DNA from: Endozoicomonas sp. SCSIO W0465
Lineage (GTDB): Bacteria > Pseudomonadota > Gammaproteobacteria > Pseudomonadales > Endozoicomonadaceae
Reading direction: 5' to 3'
Length of the DNA: 64,000 nt
Assembly (NCBI RefSeq): GCF_023716865.1
Contig: NZ_CP092417.1
Location: 350,001-414,000, forward strand
Shown: in pieces, positions 1 through 8,390 of the stretch
Numbering within the stretch: position 1 is the stretch's first letter
How the letters are laid out: each line of letters starts with the position of its first letter
Program-made: the position numbers and the translations under genes
Notes under the pieces: generated by a model
Databases searched by the model: none
The model's input: the letters and a program-made list of their open reading frames with translations, nothing else
Told to the model about the DNA's origin: nothing

Positions 1-589
1 GCCACGTGTGTTGCTGAGTCATGCGTTCCAGACGATGGAGCAGATCCCGGGTCAGGGTCTGGTAAGCTTCCAGGAGCGATGCAGGAATAAAGTCGTTTTC
101 CAGCAGATACTCAACATTATCAATGCCGTATCGCTGCAAGTTGATCGCCGGACGGTGCTGGAAGTCACTGGCTGATCCCAGTTTGTGCATTCGACCCAGG
201 GTGCGGCCAAGGGTTAGCAGGTTGTCCGGGTTGTCCAGTTCCGGTGCATGACCGCCCTGACGGGGAAACAGGGCAAATAGAAAGCCTTCAAACTCATGCA
301 GTGTTTGGCCTGCTTCATCAGCGATCGGAGCAACGACGGGCAGTTCCATGGCCTTGAGGTCCAGGGTGAACTGATGCTCTTCCCGGATCTGATCTTTTGA
401 CCAGCGCTCAGGGCGGTAGAATTTTGCAATCAGGGGATCATTGTCCTCAATGCCTACCTGGTAAACCCGGTTCTCATAGCTGTTTAATGCCATAATCCGG
501 GCATCACTCAGAAACCCGGCACTCTCAACAGCGTCCAGTACCCGGTCAGGAGTCAGCTGGTCGTATGGATGTTGAGTAGGCATATTCAT
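1..589 (-). CDS. srkA: Stress response kinase A (SrkA/YihE), N-terminal part
   Basis: The reverse strand is open from an ATG at 589 to the window edge, about 196 codons. The protein contains LNSYENRVYQ, KFYRPERW and DQIREEHQF, which match the N-lobe of the E. coli YihE/SrkA Ser/Thr kinase-like family (APH/choline-kinase fold) almost word for word, followed by FALFPRQGG and LGRMHKLG. The family phosphorylates protein substrates and counters MazF-linked death under envelope or oxidative stress. I chose the ATG at 589 because CGGAGG lies 5 nt upstream; an in-frame ATG at 583 is the alternative. The catalytic loop and C-lobe lie beyond the left edge, so integrity cannot be judged. It is transcribed divergently from pqiA. 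Confidence 0.93.
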   Translation of the reverse strand, partial: MNMPTQHPYDQLTPDRVLDAVESAGFLSDARIMALNSYENRVYQVGIEDNDPLIAKFYRPERWSKDQIREEHQFTLDLKAMELPVVAPIADEAGQTLHEFEGFLFALFPRQGGHAPELDNPDNLLTLGRTLGRMHKLGSASDFQHRPAINLQRYGIDNVEYLLENDFIPASLLEAYQTLTRDLLHRLERMTQQHTW

Positions 590-855
590 GCTGGCCTCCG
601 CAGGAGTCTGAGTTCTGTGGAGGGGATTCTATAACCAATAGTACAGGCTGGCCACTAACGCCGGATGGAATTCTGATCTGAGGCGTCGTTCTTCGTTGTG
701 TCTTGCACAGTGCCGGTATTAGAAGTCAGAAATATTCTGACCACCTGTGGGCTGCTACTTTAAAGACTCAATTAAAGACTCAACCGTTTTCCGGGCATAC
801 ATAAACCGAGTTTGATTCTATAATTTCCCGGTAATACCCTTGGCAGTTATCAGGT
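590..855. other. Divergent srkA-pqiA intergenic region
   Basis: This 266-bp spacer has no convincing ORF. It must carry the promoters for srkA (leftward) and pqiA (rightward). A consensus TATAAT lies at 819-824, 31 bp before the pqiA ATG, but the hexamer 17 bp further upstream (CATACA) is a poor -35, so an activator-dependent or stress-controlled promoter is possible. I see no terminator, repeat or RNA gene here. Confidence 0.5.
819..824 (+). promoter_or_regulatory. Candidate pqiA -10 box
   Basis: A perfect TATAAT sits 31 bp upstream of the pqiA start codon. The matching -35 position (796-801, CATACA) shares only the last three bases with TTGACA. The call therefore rests on the -10 element and its position. 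Confidence 0.4.
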
Positions 856-2172
856 ATGGTTCCCGACTCCCCATTTCTTGCAGCCTGTAAGGAATGCGGC
901 ATGGTTTCTCGAGTTCCCGATTTACTTGAAAATCAGGTCGCTTCCTGCCCGCGCTGTGCTAACTCGCTGGTTATACGAATAAAAGGCAGCCACAGAAAAG
1001 TATTTGCCCTTGGTCTTGCGGCATTGATACTGCAGGGGGTTAGCTGTTTCTTTCCATTTATGGCGATAGATGTTGAGGGAATCTCGCAGCAGGTCGCCCT
1101 GATTGATGTATTGATCGTATTTTTCTACTTCAACAAGGCGGCACTGGCCTCGTTGTTGCTGCTGACTATTATTTTTCTGCCTGCATTCTATTTGATGGGG
1201 CTGATGACTCTGTTTGCCATGGCCAGGAACTCAGCAGCATCGCCAACGTACCCTGGTGACTCCCCATGGGTTAAACGGCTTTTTCGTTTTGTTTTTTGCA
1301 TTGAGCGCTGGTTACTGGTGGATATTTTCTTCATTGGGGCGTTGATCAGTATCATTAAAATGGCATCCCTGTCAGATATCAGTATTGGTAAAGCCTTCTG
1401 GACTTACTTTGTCTTTGCGCTGCTGGTGGTTAAATGTTCTCGCACAGCCGACAGGTATTGGCTTTGCACCTGTCTTTTTGCACCGGTCAGTACCGCAAAT
1501 GTGCAGCCCGGAGACAGTCATCTGACCGGTAATCATCTGGTCTGTTTTTTATGCAACCAGATCAATCCTGCCACTGATAAAAACCTCGATACGCTGACGT
1601 ACTGTCAGCGTTGTCATTTTCGGCTGTTTCCCTATAACCCCGGAAAAAGTATCCAACTGACGACAGCGGTACTGATGACCTCTATGATCTTTTATTTTCC
1701 GGCTAACCTCTATCCCATGATGTACACCACCAGTTTCGGTGACACTGACGGCTCCACCATCATGGATGGCGTGCTATTACTCTGGAAGCTGGGCTCGTAC
1801 CCGGTTGCACTGGTGATTCTGACCGCCAGCATTATCCTGCCAATGACCAAGATGCTGATTCTGGTCCACCTGCTCTGCTCTCAGCGCAGGCGCGAAGAAG
1901 TTTCCTTTCAGGTTGTGCTGGAGCGATTGAAACTCTATCGGTTTATTGAGGTCATCGGACGCTGGTCGATGATTGATGTCTTCGTCGTTGCCATCCTGAC
2001 GGCGCTGGTTCAATTTGGCGAACTTATGCGTGTTACTCCCGGCAGAGCGGTATTTTATTTTGCCCTGGTGGTGATATTTACTCTGCTCTCCACCTGTCTC
2101 TTGATCACAAATAGCTACCTTGTTCTATCATTTCTCACTGATAAAACAGGTCATGCTTCCACTTTCTCCTAA
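856..2172 (+). CDS. pqiA: PqiA membrane protein, C-terminus replaced by insertion-sequence reading
   Basis: PqiA is the inner-membrane partner of the PqiABC/MCE system for lipid traffic between the envelope membranes. The 438-residue ORF has the family's duplicated layout. A zinc-ribbon Cys pair (CKECG...CPRC, residues about 11-35) is followed by four membrane segments. A second ribbon (CFLCN...CQRC, about 230-254) is followed by four more segments, including GRWSMIDVFVV. The native gene reads in frame to 2093 and is then cut by an IS50-like element. The last 25 residues (CLLITNSY... to the stop at 2172) come from the insertion sequence. Joining 2093 to 5217 restores FTLLSTRFFDPRILWK, the expected PqiA ending, with a native stop at 5323-5325 that overlaps the pqiB ATG. 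The native length would be 448 residues. All membrane segments survive, so the chimera might still fold, but the cotranslational link to pqiB is lost. The ribosome-binding site is weak. Confidence 0.88.
   Translation: MVPDSPFLAACKECGMVSRVPDLLENQVASCPRCANSLVIRIKGSHRKVFALGLAALILQGVSCFFPFMAIDVEGISQQVALIDVLIVFFYFNKAALASLLLLTIIFLPAFYLMGLMTLFAMARNSAASPTYPGDSPWVKRLFRFVFCIERWLLVDIFFIGALISIIKMASLSDISIGKAFWTYFVFALLVVKCSRTADRYWLCTCLFAPVSTANVQPGDSHLTGNHLVCFLCNQINPATDKNLDTLTYCQRCHFRLFPYNPGKSIQLTTAVLMTSMIFYFPANLYPMMYTTSFGDTDGSTIMDGVLLLWKLGSYPVALVILTASIILPMTKMLILVHLLCSQRRREEVSFQVVLERLKLYRFIEVIGRWSMIDVFVVAILTALVQFGELMRVTPGRAVFYFALVVIFTLLSTCLLITNSYLVLSFLTDKTGHASTFS
2085..2093. repeat. Target-site duplication, left copy (IS50-like element)
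   Basis: GCTCTCCAC directly precedes the left end of the IS50-like element and recurs exactly at 5208-5216 just after its right end. Nine base pairs is the duplication length expected for IS50/Tn5. It fixes the insertion point within the 3' part of pqiA. Confidence 0.95.
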
Positions 2173-2653
2173 ACCATGGTCAGAACTAACTTTTGGATGT
2201 GCTGATTTGGGCGATACTCGACGTACAAAACGACTTGTCAAAGTTGCTGCCGAGCTTTCAGCTCATACCGGTAATTCTTTGTCATCTTCATGCGAAGGTT
2301 ATACCGCACTGGTAACTGGAGCTTACCGGCTGATTGAGAATGAGGCCGTAAAGCCTGAAGCAATAGCTGAGGCAGGCTTTCAGGCAACTGCCAAAATAGC
2401 GAGACAGTCTCGCCTACTTCTGGCTCTCGAAGATACAACAACCCTGGGTTATAAACATGCTGTCAGATCCGAGCTTGGTGATCTTGGAGGTCCTGAAGGC
2501 TCTAAAACCAGAGGATTCCACGTCCACTCTGTCTTCTTGGTTGATGCGGATACAGAGCGAAGCATTGGGCTTATTGATCAAGAACGATGGGTTAGAGAGG
2601 ACGTTCAGCGGGGGAAAAAGAACCAACGTCGTCAGCTACCTTACGAGGGAAAG

Positions 2654-2661
2654 GAAAGCTT
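2654..2661. repeat. Target-site duplication, left copy (IS66-type element)
   Basis: GAAAGCTT lies directly left of the IS66-type element and recurs at 4270-4277 directly right of it. Eight base pairs is the usual IS66-family duplication. Confidence 0.95.
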
Positions 2662-4269
2662 GTAACTGTTCAGCACCCCCACATAAATCTGGAATTTTCT
2701 GATTTTTATACCATCCTCTTAAGCACCATTTTTCCACAATATTCGCCAGCATGATTCCAGAACTACCCGCAACTATGTCGGCTGAGATTCTCTTGAAAGA
2801 GAATGCAGAGCTGCGGATGAGAGTTGCCTGTCTGGAAGAGCGATGTCGAGAATTGGAAGAAAAGGTTGGCAAGAACAGTCAAAACAGCAGCAAGCCGCCA
2901 TCGTCTGATGGTTATCAAAAACCTTGTAAAAACAGTAATTCTCCAGATCATTCTGACGACCTTTCCGCAGATAAAGGTACCGATCCATCGGATGAAAAAC
3001 CCAATCCTAAAAGTCTGAGACAGTCTTCTGGTAATAAAGCCGGTGGAAAGAAAGGGCATCAGGGCACTTGTCTTAAACAGGTCGATATCCCTGACTATAT
3101 TGAGTACCTTCCGGTTAAAGAATGCAATAAATGTCAGGCGTCTCTTCTTGATAGTGAGCCGGTCAAATATATTGAACGACAGGTGTTTGAACCAGGGAGA
3201 CCGGGTGAATTTGAAGTAACGGCCCATAGAGCTGAAGTAAAAATCTGCACTTGTGGTTGTCGGAATCAGGCTGAATTCCCGGAAGGTGTTACCGCTGCCG
3301 CACAATATGGCTCAGCCACACAGGCTATGGCCGTCTATCTTAACCAATACCATTTCCTGCCTTTTAAGCGCGTGTCAGAGTATTTTAATACTCTCTATAA
3401 AATGAGTGTAAGTGCAGGCACTGTCGCCAATTTTGTGGCCAGAACCTATGAAAATCTGGCTTCTACTGAAGAGGTTATTCGTGACGCCTTGCGGGAATCG
3501 TCTGTTGCCGGAGCCGATGAAACGGGTATGCGGGCCGAGGGCTCTTTGCACTGGCTACACGTTATGCGGGATGAACAATGGACGCTCTACTACTTGTCTG
3601 AAAAGCGAGGTCGTGAGGCCATGGACACGATGGGCATACTGCTAACATTTGCAGGCGTTCTGGTTCATGATCATTGGAAATCCTATTTTGCATATGCGGC
3701 AACTCACGTACTTTGCAATGCCCATCACCTGAGGGAGCTTTTGGGTGTTGTTGATAGGGACAGCAATCAACTGGCGTTGCGATTGATGAAGCTACTGAGG
3801 CTTTCCTGGCATTACTGCAAGGGCTTTAAGACCATAGGTATGCTACAGATGCCAAGTGTTGTCTGTGAACGAATCGAGAAGATTTATGACCGGTTGCTTC
3901 AGCGGGCTCTAATGAAAGAAGTCGTCTATATGGAGAAGCAACGAGAGGAGCTTAAGCGCAAGAAAGTCAAGAATACTAAAGCTTACAATCTCTTCAAACG
4001 ACTCACTGAGTTCAAGGCTGAGACACTGCGCTTCATGTCAGATTTTACCATTCCCTTCGATAACAATGGCAGTGAGCGGGATGTTCGAATGGCCAAGTTA
4101 AAGCAGAAAATCTCAGGCTGCTTCAGGAGTGCAGACGGTGGTTCTATGTTTGCACGGATTCGCAGCTATTTGTCGTCTGCCAGAAAACAGGGAATGGACA
4201 TATATCAATCACTTCATAGAGCTGTTCGGAATTACTGTAATATGCCTTTGCTCAGTGCTGAATAGTTAC
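2662..4269 (+). mobile_element. IS66-family element (single-transposase, ISBst12-like), nested in the IS50-like element
   Basis: The 1608-bp element begins GTAACTGTTCAGCAC and ends with the inverse of GTAACTATTCAGCAC, so 14 of 15 terminal bases match. It has an exact 8-bp duplication GAAAGCTT on both sides. It holds one long ORF and no tnpA/tnpB accessory genes, which fits the ISBst12-like branch of IS66. It landed in the IS50-like transposase gene in the same orientation, so it is younger than that element. Ends, duplication and ORF are all intact, so it may be active. Confidence 0.94.
2751..4265 (+). CDS. IS66-family transposase
   Basis: The 504-residue protein starts with a leucine-rich coiled coil (about residues 10-42) followed by NSSKPPSSDGYQKP, the signature N-terminus of IS66 transposases. 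A zinc-binding region follows (ECNKCQASL ... ICTCGC, about 124-170). The DDE core is visible as D256 in GADETGMR, D307 in VHDHWKSYF and E442 in DNNGSERDVRMAKLKQKISG. The C-terminal tail (SYLSSARKQGMDIYQSL) is also typical. The stop codon lies inside the right inverted repeat. The start at 2751 lacks a clear Shine-Dalgarno sequence; an in-frame ATG at 2775 is the alternative. All catalytic residues are present and no frameshift is seen. Confidence 0.95.
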   Translation: MIPELPATMSAEILLKENAELRMRVACLEERCRELEEKVGKNSQNSSKPPSSDGYQKPCKNSNSPDHSDDLSADKGTDPSDEKPNPKSLRQSSGNKAGGKKGHQGTCLKQVDIPDYIEYLPVKECNKCQASLLDSEPVKYIERQVFEPGRPGEFEVTAHRAEVKICTCGCRNQAEFPEGVTAAAQYGSATQAMAVYLNQYHFLPFKRVSEYFNTLYKMSVSAGTVANFVARTYENLASTEEVIRDALRESSVAGADETGMRAEGSLHWLHVMRDEQWTLYYLSEKRGREAMDTMGILLTFAGVLVHDHWKSYFAYAATHVLCNAHHLRELLGVVDRDSNQLALRLMKLLRLSWHYCKGFKTIGMLQMPSVVCERIEKIYDRLLQRALMKEVVYMEKQREELKRKKVKNTKAYNLFKRLTEFKAETLRFMSDFTIPFDNNGSERDVRMAKLKQKISGCFRSADGGSMFARIRSYLSSARKQGMDIYQSLHRAVRNYCNMPLLSAE

Positions 4270-4277
4270 GAAAGCTT
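4270..4277. repeat. Target-site duplication, right copy (IS66-type element)
   Basis: Exact copy of GAAAGCTT found at 2654-2661. Removing one copy with the element restores the IS50-like transposase frame. Confidence 0.95.
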
Positions 4278-5207
4278 TAAGTGGCAAAGAGCCTCTGAAA
4301 ACACAGAACAAAGGATGGGGGGTAAAATGCCTGACATCATCAGTGTTTGCGACCGGGAGGCGGATATATACGAATATATGCACTACAAACTGGATAACCG
4401 ACAGCGGTTTGTTGTAAGAGCTACACAAAACAGAATCCTGGTGGATGGCGAACTCTTATTATTTGATTCCTTAGCTCAGACTGAAGTGTTGGGGAAATAT
4501 ACGATAGTGGTTCCTCAAAAAGGAGGTAGAAAGAAGCGAAAGGCAACGCTGCAGGTCAAAAGAAAGAAGATGACAATACAGGCGCCGCAAAGGCCAGGCG
4601 GCAGGCCGGAACCGGTAACTATGAATATTGTGTCGGCTGAAGAGATTGGCAATGACTCCGAAGACCGTTTGCACTGGGTACTATTGACAACTGAAGATAT
4701 TGAAACATTCGAAGACTGTCGCTCTATCATTCGATTTTACGAGCTCCGATGGCGAATAGAAGAGTTCCATAAGGCTTGGAAATCGGGAGCAGGAGTAGAA
4801 AGGCTTCGTCTGCAATCTCCGGATAACATTGAACGACTTGCGGTCATATTAATGTTTGTCGCTGTCAGACTAATGCAAATCCGTGAAGCATTAATGTTAC
4901 CGAATGACAGGCAGCACAAAGACAGAAAGCTTTGGAGTGAAAAAACACTCGCGAATGAGGTGGTCAGTGATGATGAATGGCAGGTTCTCTGGCTAACCTA
5001 TGAAAAAAAAGCGTTGCCCGATAAGCCGCCAACAGTCACTTGGCTGCTTCAAACGATTGCTCGGCTTGGTGGTTGGGGTGATTCAAAGCATACAGGGCAG
5101 CCCGGCTGGTTAGTGGTATGGGAAGGCTGGGCGAAATTGCAGGATCGGGTAAAAACCTGGCAGATAGCCCGGCAGTTCAGCGCTGGAGAGATGTGATCAA
5201 GAGTCAG

Positions 5208-5216
5208 GCTCTCCAC
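5208..5216. repeat. Target-site duplication, right copy (IS50-like element)
   Basis: Exact copy of GCTCTCCAC found at 2085-2093. Removing one copy with the element restores the pqiA frame through to its native stop. Confidence 0.95.
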
Positions 5217-5325
5217 CCGGTTTTTCGACCCGCGCATCCTCTGGAAAACGATTCCCTGTTCCTCCGGTAATGAACCTATGACTGCTAAAAACCATCAGCA
5301 TTTTGACAGCAAGGCAGCGCTTTAA
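5217..5325 (+). pseudogene. pqiA: Displaced 3' end of pqiA
   Basis: After the IS50-like element the pqiA frame continues as RFFDPRILWK and about 26 further residues to a TAA at 5323-5325. FDPRLSW is the known ending of E. coli PqiA, which makes the reconstruction secure. The TAA shares its last A with the pqiB ATG (TAATG), showing that pqiA and pqiB were translationally coupled before the insertion. This piece has no start of its own. Confidence 0.88.
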
Positions 5326-6983
5326 TGGATAAAGTAAAGCCAACGGCAACCGTATCCCAGGATCGACGCTTTTCGCCAGTCTGGATCATTCCGATCGTGT
5401 CTTTGATTGTGGCCGCCTGGATGATCTATCAGTACATGAGTCAGCAAGGGGCTGAAATCCATTTAACCGTTCAGACCGCAGAGGGTGTGGTACCGGACAA
5501 AACTCTGGTTAAGGTGCGCAGTGTCAAAGTGGGCATGGTAACGGCCATCAAGTTGAGTCAGGACTACAATCAGATTGACCTGACGGTTCGAATGGATAGC
5601 GGCACCGATCGCATGCTGCGTAAAGACAGCGAGTTCTGGCTGGTGAAACCGCGCATCGGTACTGAAGGTGTGACGGGTCTGGAAACCCTGCTTTCAGGTC
5701 CTTACATAGAGCTGGAACCCGGCGATTCAAAAGAGAAACGAGCTGATTTTGTTATGCTCAGTGCCCCTCCCATTGCCGGGCCAGACGTTAAGGGAACCCG
5801 GGTCATGCTGGTTGCCAGAGAAGCGGGAAAGCTGACTATCGGGGATCCTGTCATGTACGAAGGTTATGTGGTGGGGCGGGTTGAGAAAACCGGTTTTGAT
5901 GTGGAAAAGCATCAGGCCAATTATCAGCTGTTTATCTTCCAACCCTATAGCGGCCTGCTTCGTACCCGAAGTCGGTTTTGGCTCAACTCAGGTATTGATT
6001 TTAATCTGAACGCCCGGGGATTCAGCATCGACTTTGCTTCTCTGGAAACGTTGATTGCCGGAGGCGTTACTTTTGCGGTACCTGAGGGTTCCCCTGAAGG
6101 GGAGCTTTTAAAAGAAGAAATGTCCGAGTTTGAACTCTACGATAATTTACAGGAAGTCAGGGCTAACATGTATGAGCAGCTTATCTCCTACGCCATGTTG
6201 TTTACTGACTCTGTGCGTGGTCTCTCACCGGGTGCTCCGGTTGAGTACCGTGGCATTCGTATCGGCACGGTAAAGCAGGTTCCTTTGGTGTTGAACGGCA
6301 AGGCCTCGGTGGCTGAGATGAAAATTCCTGTGCTGGTTAATTTCGAGCTGGAGCGTATTGATCAGCTGGCATCCTCCCGGGAAAACATTGAGCAGCTGGA
6401 GCAGAGCTTTGCCAATGCCTTTAATAATGGTCTTCGTGCATCCCTCAAAACGGCAAACTATCTCACCGGCTCGTTGTATATCGACATCAATTTTTATCCG
6501 GATAAAGTGCATACATCCGGGAGTGACGCTACCAGAACCTACTACGGTTACAACGTATTCCCAACCATAGAGGGCGAGTTTGTCCTACTGCAGCATCAGG
6601 TTGAACATATTCTCAGCAAACTCGAAAAACTGCCCATTGATAAGACGGCTGATTATTTGAACCAGAGCCTGGTCAGTCTTGATGTTGCAGGTCAGCAACT
6701 TAAGAAAACACTGAAGGATGTTGACAGCCTGCTGGTGCAGAAAGAGACGCAGCAACTGCCACAGGCTATCCATGGAACCCTGGCCGACTTGCAGTCTATT
6801 TTGCAGGGGTTCAGGCCCGGCTCAACCAACTACGCAGAAATTGCGCAGGTGCTGTTGCGCATCAATCAGGCACTGGGGCAACTGTCCCCATTACTGCAAA
6901 CCCTGAATGAACAGCCGGACGCCCTTATTTTTGGTGCGAAAGAGGCCGCCGACCCTATCCCGGTTAAAGGAAGCAACCCATGA
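5325..6983 (+). CDS. pqiB: PqiB, MCE-domain tunnel protein
   Basis: PqiB forms the periplasmic MCE tunnel of the Pqi lipid-transport system. The 552-residue length matches E. coli PqiB (546). One N-terminal membrane anchor (WIIPIVSLIVAAWMIYQYM, about residues 19-37) is followed by three MCE domains starting near residues 45, 154 and 291; for example, VKVRSVKVGMV, GDPVMYEGYVVGRV and GAPVEYRGIRIGTV are the equivalent strands. A helical C-terminal part (about 420-540) would extend the needle. It lies directly downstream of the displaced pqiA end and overlaps pqiC by ATGA. Its expression now depends on transcription through, or promoters within, the 3.1-kb nested insertion. Confidence 0.95.
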   Translation: MDKVKPTATVSQDRRFSPVWIIPIVSLIVAAWMIYQYMSQQGAEIHLTVQTAEGVVPDKTLVKVRSVKVGMVTAIKLSQDYNQIDLTVRMDSGTDRMLRKDSEFWLVKPRIGTEGVTGLETLLSGPYIELEPGDSKEKRADFVMLSAPPIAGPDVKGTRVMLVAREAGKLTIGDPVMYEGYVVGRVEKTGFDVEKHQANYQLFIFQPYSGLLRTRSRFWLNSGIDFNLNARGFSIDFASLETLIAGGVTFAVPEGSPEGELLKEEMSEFELYDNLQEVRANMYEQLISYAMLFTDSVRGLSPGAPVEYRGIRIGTVKQVPLVLNGKASVAEMKIPVLVNFELERIDQLASSRENIEQLEQSFANAFNNGLRASLKTANYLTGSLYIDINFYPDKVHTSGSDATRTYYGYNVFPTIEGEFVLLQHQVEHILSKLEKLPIDKTADYLNQSLVSLDVAGQQLKKTLKDVDSLLVQKETQQLPQAIHGTLADLQSILQGFRPGSTNYAEIAQVLLRINQALGQLSPLLQTLNEQPDALIFGAKEAADPIPVKGSNP

Positions 6984-7582
6984 ACGTATTGCTTGCTGTT
7001 ACGATTATCGTATCCTTCCTGACAGGGTGTGGTTCGCAGGTACCTCAGGCAAAAAGCTACCTGCTCACTTCCGACTCAATCAAGGCCAATGCTGACTATC
7101 AAGCTGAAAAACCGATCATCGTTCTTGCCCCTGTTGGCTTGGATAACCTTCTTGGTAGCAAAGGTATTGTCTACCAAACGTCACCGACCGAGGCGGTGGT
7201 TGCCCGTCAGCATCTTTGGGCAGGGAATATTTCGACGCAGTTAGCCAACCGCCTCCTGATCGGACTCCGACAGGAACAAAATCGCTACTGGTTAGTACCT
7301 GGTGCACTGCAGATTAAGACGCCTGAAGTGGCAACGCTGCTGGTTAACTTGCGACAATTTAATGGCAGTTATCAGGGGTATGCCGTGGTTGCCGGAGAGT
7401 GGTCTTTACTGGATGGTCAGGGAGCGCTGCTTAAGTCTCAGCCGTTCAGCATTAAGGAACCTCTGGCTGCTGATGGTTATACGGCATTGGTCAATGCTCT
7501 GGCAAAAGCGACTGACCAATTGATTGCTGGCCTTGGCCGTGAGTTGTCAGGACTGGTCATGGCGAATAATCCTGCGCAATGA
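6980..7582 (+). CDS. pqiC: PqiC outer-membrane lipoprotein
   Basis: The 200-residue protein has a lipoprotein signal (MNVLLAVTIIVSFLTGC) with lipobox LTGC and lipidated Cys17. The rest matches the PqiC/ABC-type transport auxiliary (DUF330) family: an early YLL strand, then PIIVLAPVGL, VVARQHLWAGNISTQLANRL and a Gln-rich middle. In the family it docks the PqiB needle at the outer membrane. The ATG overlaps the pqiB TGA (ATGA), so it is translationally coupled. It converges with comF with no spacer between the two stop codons. Confidence 0.92.
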   Translation: MNVLLAVTIIVSFLTGCGSQVPQAKSYLLTSDSIKANADYQAEKPIIVLAPVGLDNLLGSKGIVYQTSPTEAVVARQHLWAGNISTQLANRLLIGLRQEQNRYWLVPGALQIKTPEVATLLVNLRQFNGSYQGYAVVAGEWSLLDGQGALLKSQPFSIKEPLAADGYTALVNALAKATDQLIAGLGRELSGLVMANNPAQ

Positions 7583-8311
7583 TCAGGTCTCTGGTGTTCG
7601 GGCAATACTCCAGATATCCACACGTTCAACACCACTTTTTTTCAATAGTTTGGTGATCTCACTGACGGTGGCGCCTGTGGTGACTACATCGTCGACTAAG
7701 GCAACATGATGCCACTTCGGTTTACGGCTCAATGTGAAAGCATTGCGAATGTTTTTTTGCCGGGCGGTGGCATCAAGACTTTGTTGTGGCACTGAGTGGA
7801 TGGTTCTTTTGATCAGCTTCTGGTCGATGCTCAGATCTTTGGTGATGAGCAGTTTTTTCAGTGCTTTTGTCAGCAGTAGCGTCTGGTCATAACCCCTTTC
7901 CCGTAACCTTTTACGGTGCAATGGTACCGGCAGCATGGTTTCCGGCCACTGATCATCAAGATAATACTCCATCAACAATTCAGCGAGTGATGTGGCCATT
8001 GGCTTTATCAGCTCCAGTCTGGACTGGTATTTCACCAGTTGTAATATTCGGTTAACGGGAAACTGGTACAGGAATGGTGCCAGACAGTGGTCAAATAAAG
8101 GCGGCTGTTTCAGGCACTGACCACACATTCCCGTTTCACTGTCTTGAATGGGCAAGCCACAGCAAGAGCAAAAGCTCAGTGGGGCAGGACATGTTGCCAG
8201 GCATAAATGGCAGAGTGGCTCGGCAAATGTGGTAAAACCCCGGCAAAGAATGCATTTGATTTGCACTTGCTGTTTAAAGTATGACCAGTTGTAAACCTTT
8301 AAAAGTTTCAT
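7583..8311 (-). CDS. comF: ComF family phosphoribosyltransferase-like protein
   Basis: The 242-residue protein has the ComF layout. N-terminal Cys pairs (CILC, CHLC, CSCCG, CGQC, about residues 20-84) look like a zinc-binding double-ribbon. A PRTase-like domain follows with PVPLHRKRLRERGYDQ and the PRPP-binding loop VALVDDVVTTGATVSE near residue 205. The family (ComFC/GntX) acts in DNA uptake or use of DNA as nutrient. The start at 8311 has no obvious Shine-Dalgarno sequence. In many gammaproteobacteria comF/gntX sits beside the bio genes, as here, where it is divergent from bioB with only 79 bp between starts. Confidence 0.93.
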   Translation of the reverse strand: MKLLKVYNWSYFKQQVQIKCILCRGFTTFAEPLCHLCLATCPAPLSFCSCCGLPIQDSETGMCGQCLKQPPLFDHCLAPFLYQFPVNRILQLVKYQSRLELIKPMATSLAELLMEYYLDDQWPETMLPVPLHRKRLRERGYDQTLLLTKALKKLLITKDLSIDQKLIKRTIHSVPQQSLDATARQKNIRNAFTLSRKPKWHHVALVDDVVTTGATVSEITKLLKKSGVERVDIWSIARTPET

Positions 8312-8321
8312 AGATTGACGG
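8289..8321 (+). promoter_or_regulatory. Possible degenerate BirA operator
   Basis: TTGTAAACC at 8289-8297 is identical to the left half of the E. coli bio operator bound by BirA. The expected right half (GGTTTACAA, 15 bp further on) is only GATTGACGG at 8313-8321, five of nine matches. It would overlap the candidate bioB -35 box, the right place for repression. The left half also encodes codons of comF, so it could be chance. Treat as a weak candidate. Confidence 0.28.
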
Positions 8322-8342
8322 TCACGGTAATTTCGCTATCAT
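8315..8342 (+). promoter_or_regulatory. Candidate sigma-70 promoter of the bio operon
   Basis: TTGACG (8315-8320) and TATCAT (8337-8342) are each one base from consensus and are 16 bp apart. They lie in the short comF-bioB gap, 49 bp upstream of the bioB ATG. Confidence 0.55.
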
Positions 8343-8390
8343 CTTTTGCATCTTTATTTTTGAACGTGAAGTTCTCCCCCAGAGGATGTC

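Larger units (their letters stand above)
2153..5196 (+). pseudogene. IS50-like (Tn5-type) transposase, split by IS66-type insertion
   Basis: Two ORF pieces, 2153-2661 and 4278-5196, rejoin exactly in frame when the nested element plus one 8-bp repeat is removed (ESFKWQRASEN across the joint). The result is 475 residues, matching the 476 of Tn5 transposase. The DDE residues are all present: D94 in LALEDTT, D195 in CDREADIY, and the glutamate of YxxRWRIEEFHKAWK near residue 331. The N-terminal ALGDTRR-like DNA-binding segment (CADLGDTRRTKRLV) is also present. In the window, the N-terminal piece stops at 2663-2665 in the nested element, and the C-terminal piece is read through from 4129 with no natural start. 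The full-length enzyme was probably functional until the second insertion. Confidence 0.93.
2094..5207 (+). mobile_element. IS50-like IS4-family insertion sequence, interrupted by an IS66-type element
   Basis: The ends are CTGTCTCTTGATCACA at 2094 and the inverse of CTGACTCTTGATCACA ending at 5207: 15 of 16 bases match, and they resemble the CTGACTCTTATACACA end of Tn5/IS50. Both ends contain a GATC (2103-2106 and 5195-5198), so Dam methylation could affect them as in IS50. It is flanked by the 9-bp repeat GCTCTCCAC. Without the nested element and its extra duplication, the IS is 1498 bp, close to IS50 (about 1.53 kb), and carries one transposase gene. It lies in pqiA in the same orientation as the operon. 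It cannot transpose on its own because its transposase is split, but intact ends could be used by a transposase supplied from elsewhere. Confidence 0.95.

Noticed and set aside
4129..4264. Start of the 355-codon frame at 4129 as a real transposase N-terminus
   Set aside because: The first 46 codons are out-of-frame reading of the IS66-type transposase; true IS50-like coding sequence begins at 4270-4278.
7861..8055. Small plus-strand frame opposite comF
   Set aside because: comF motifs on the minus strand are unambiguous; this frame is a shadow.
8289..8321. A full BirA operator
   Set aside because: Only the left half matches; the right half has five of nine bases. Kept only as a weak candidate.
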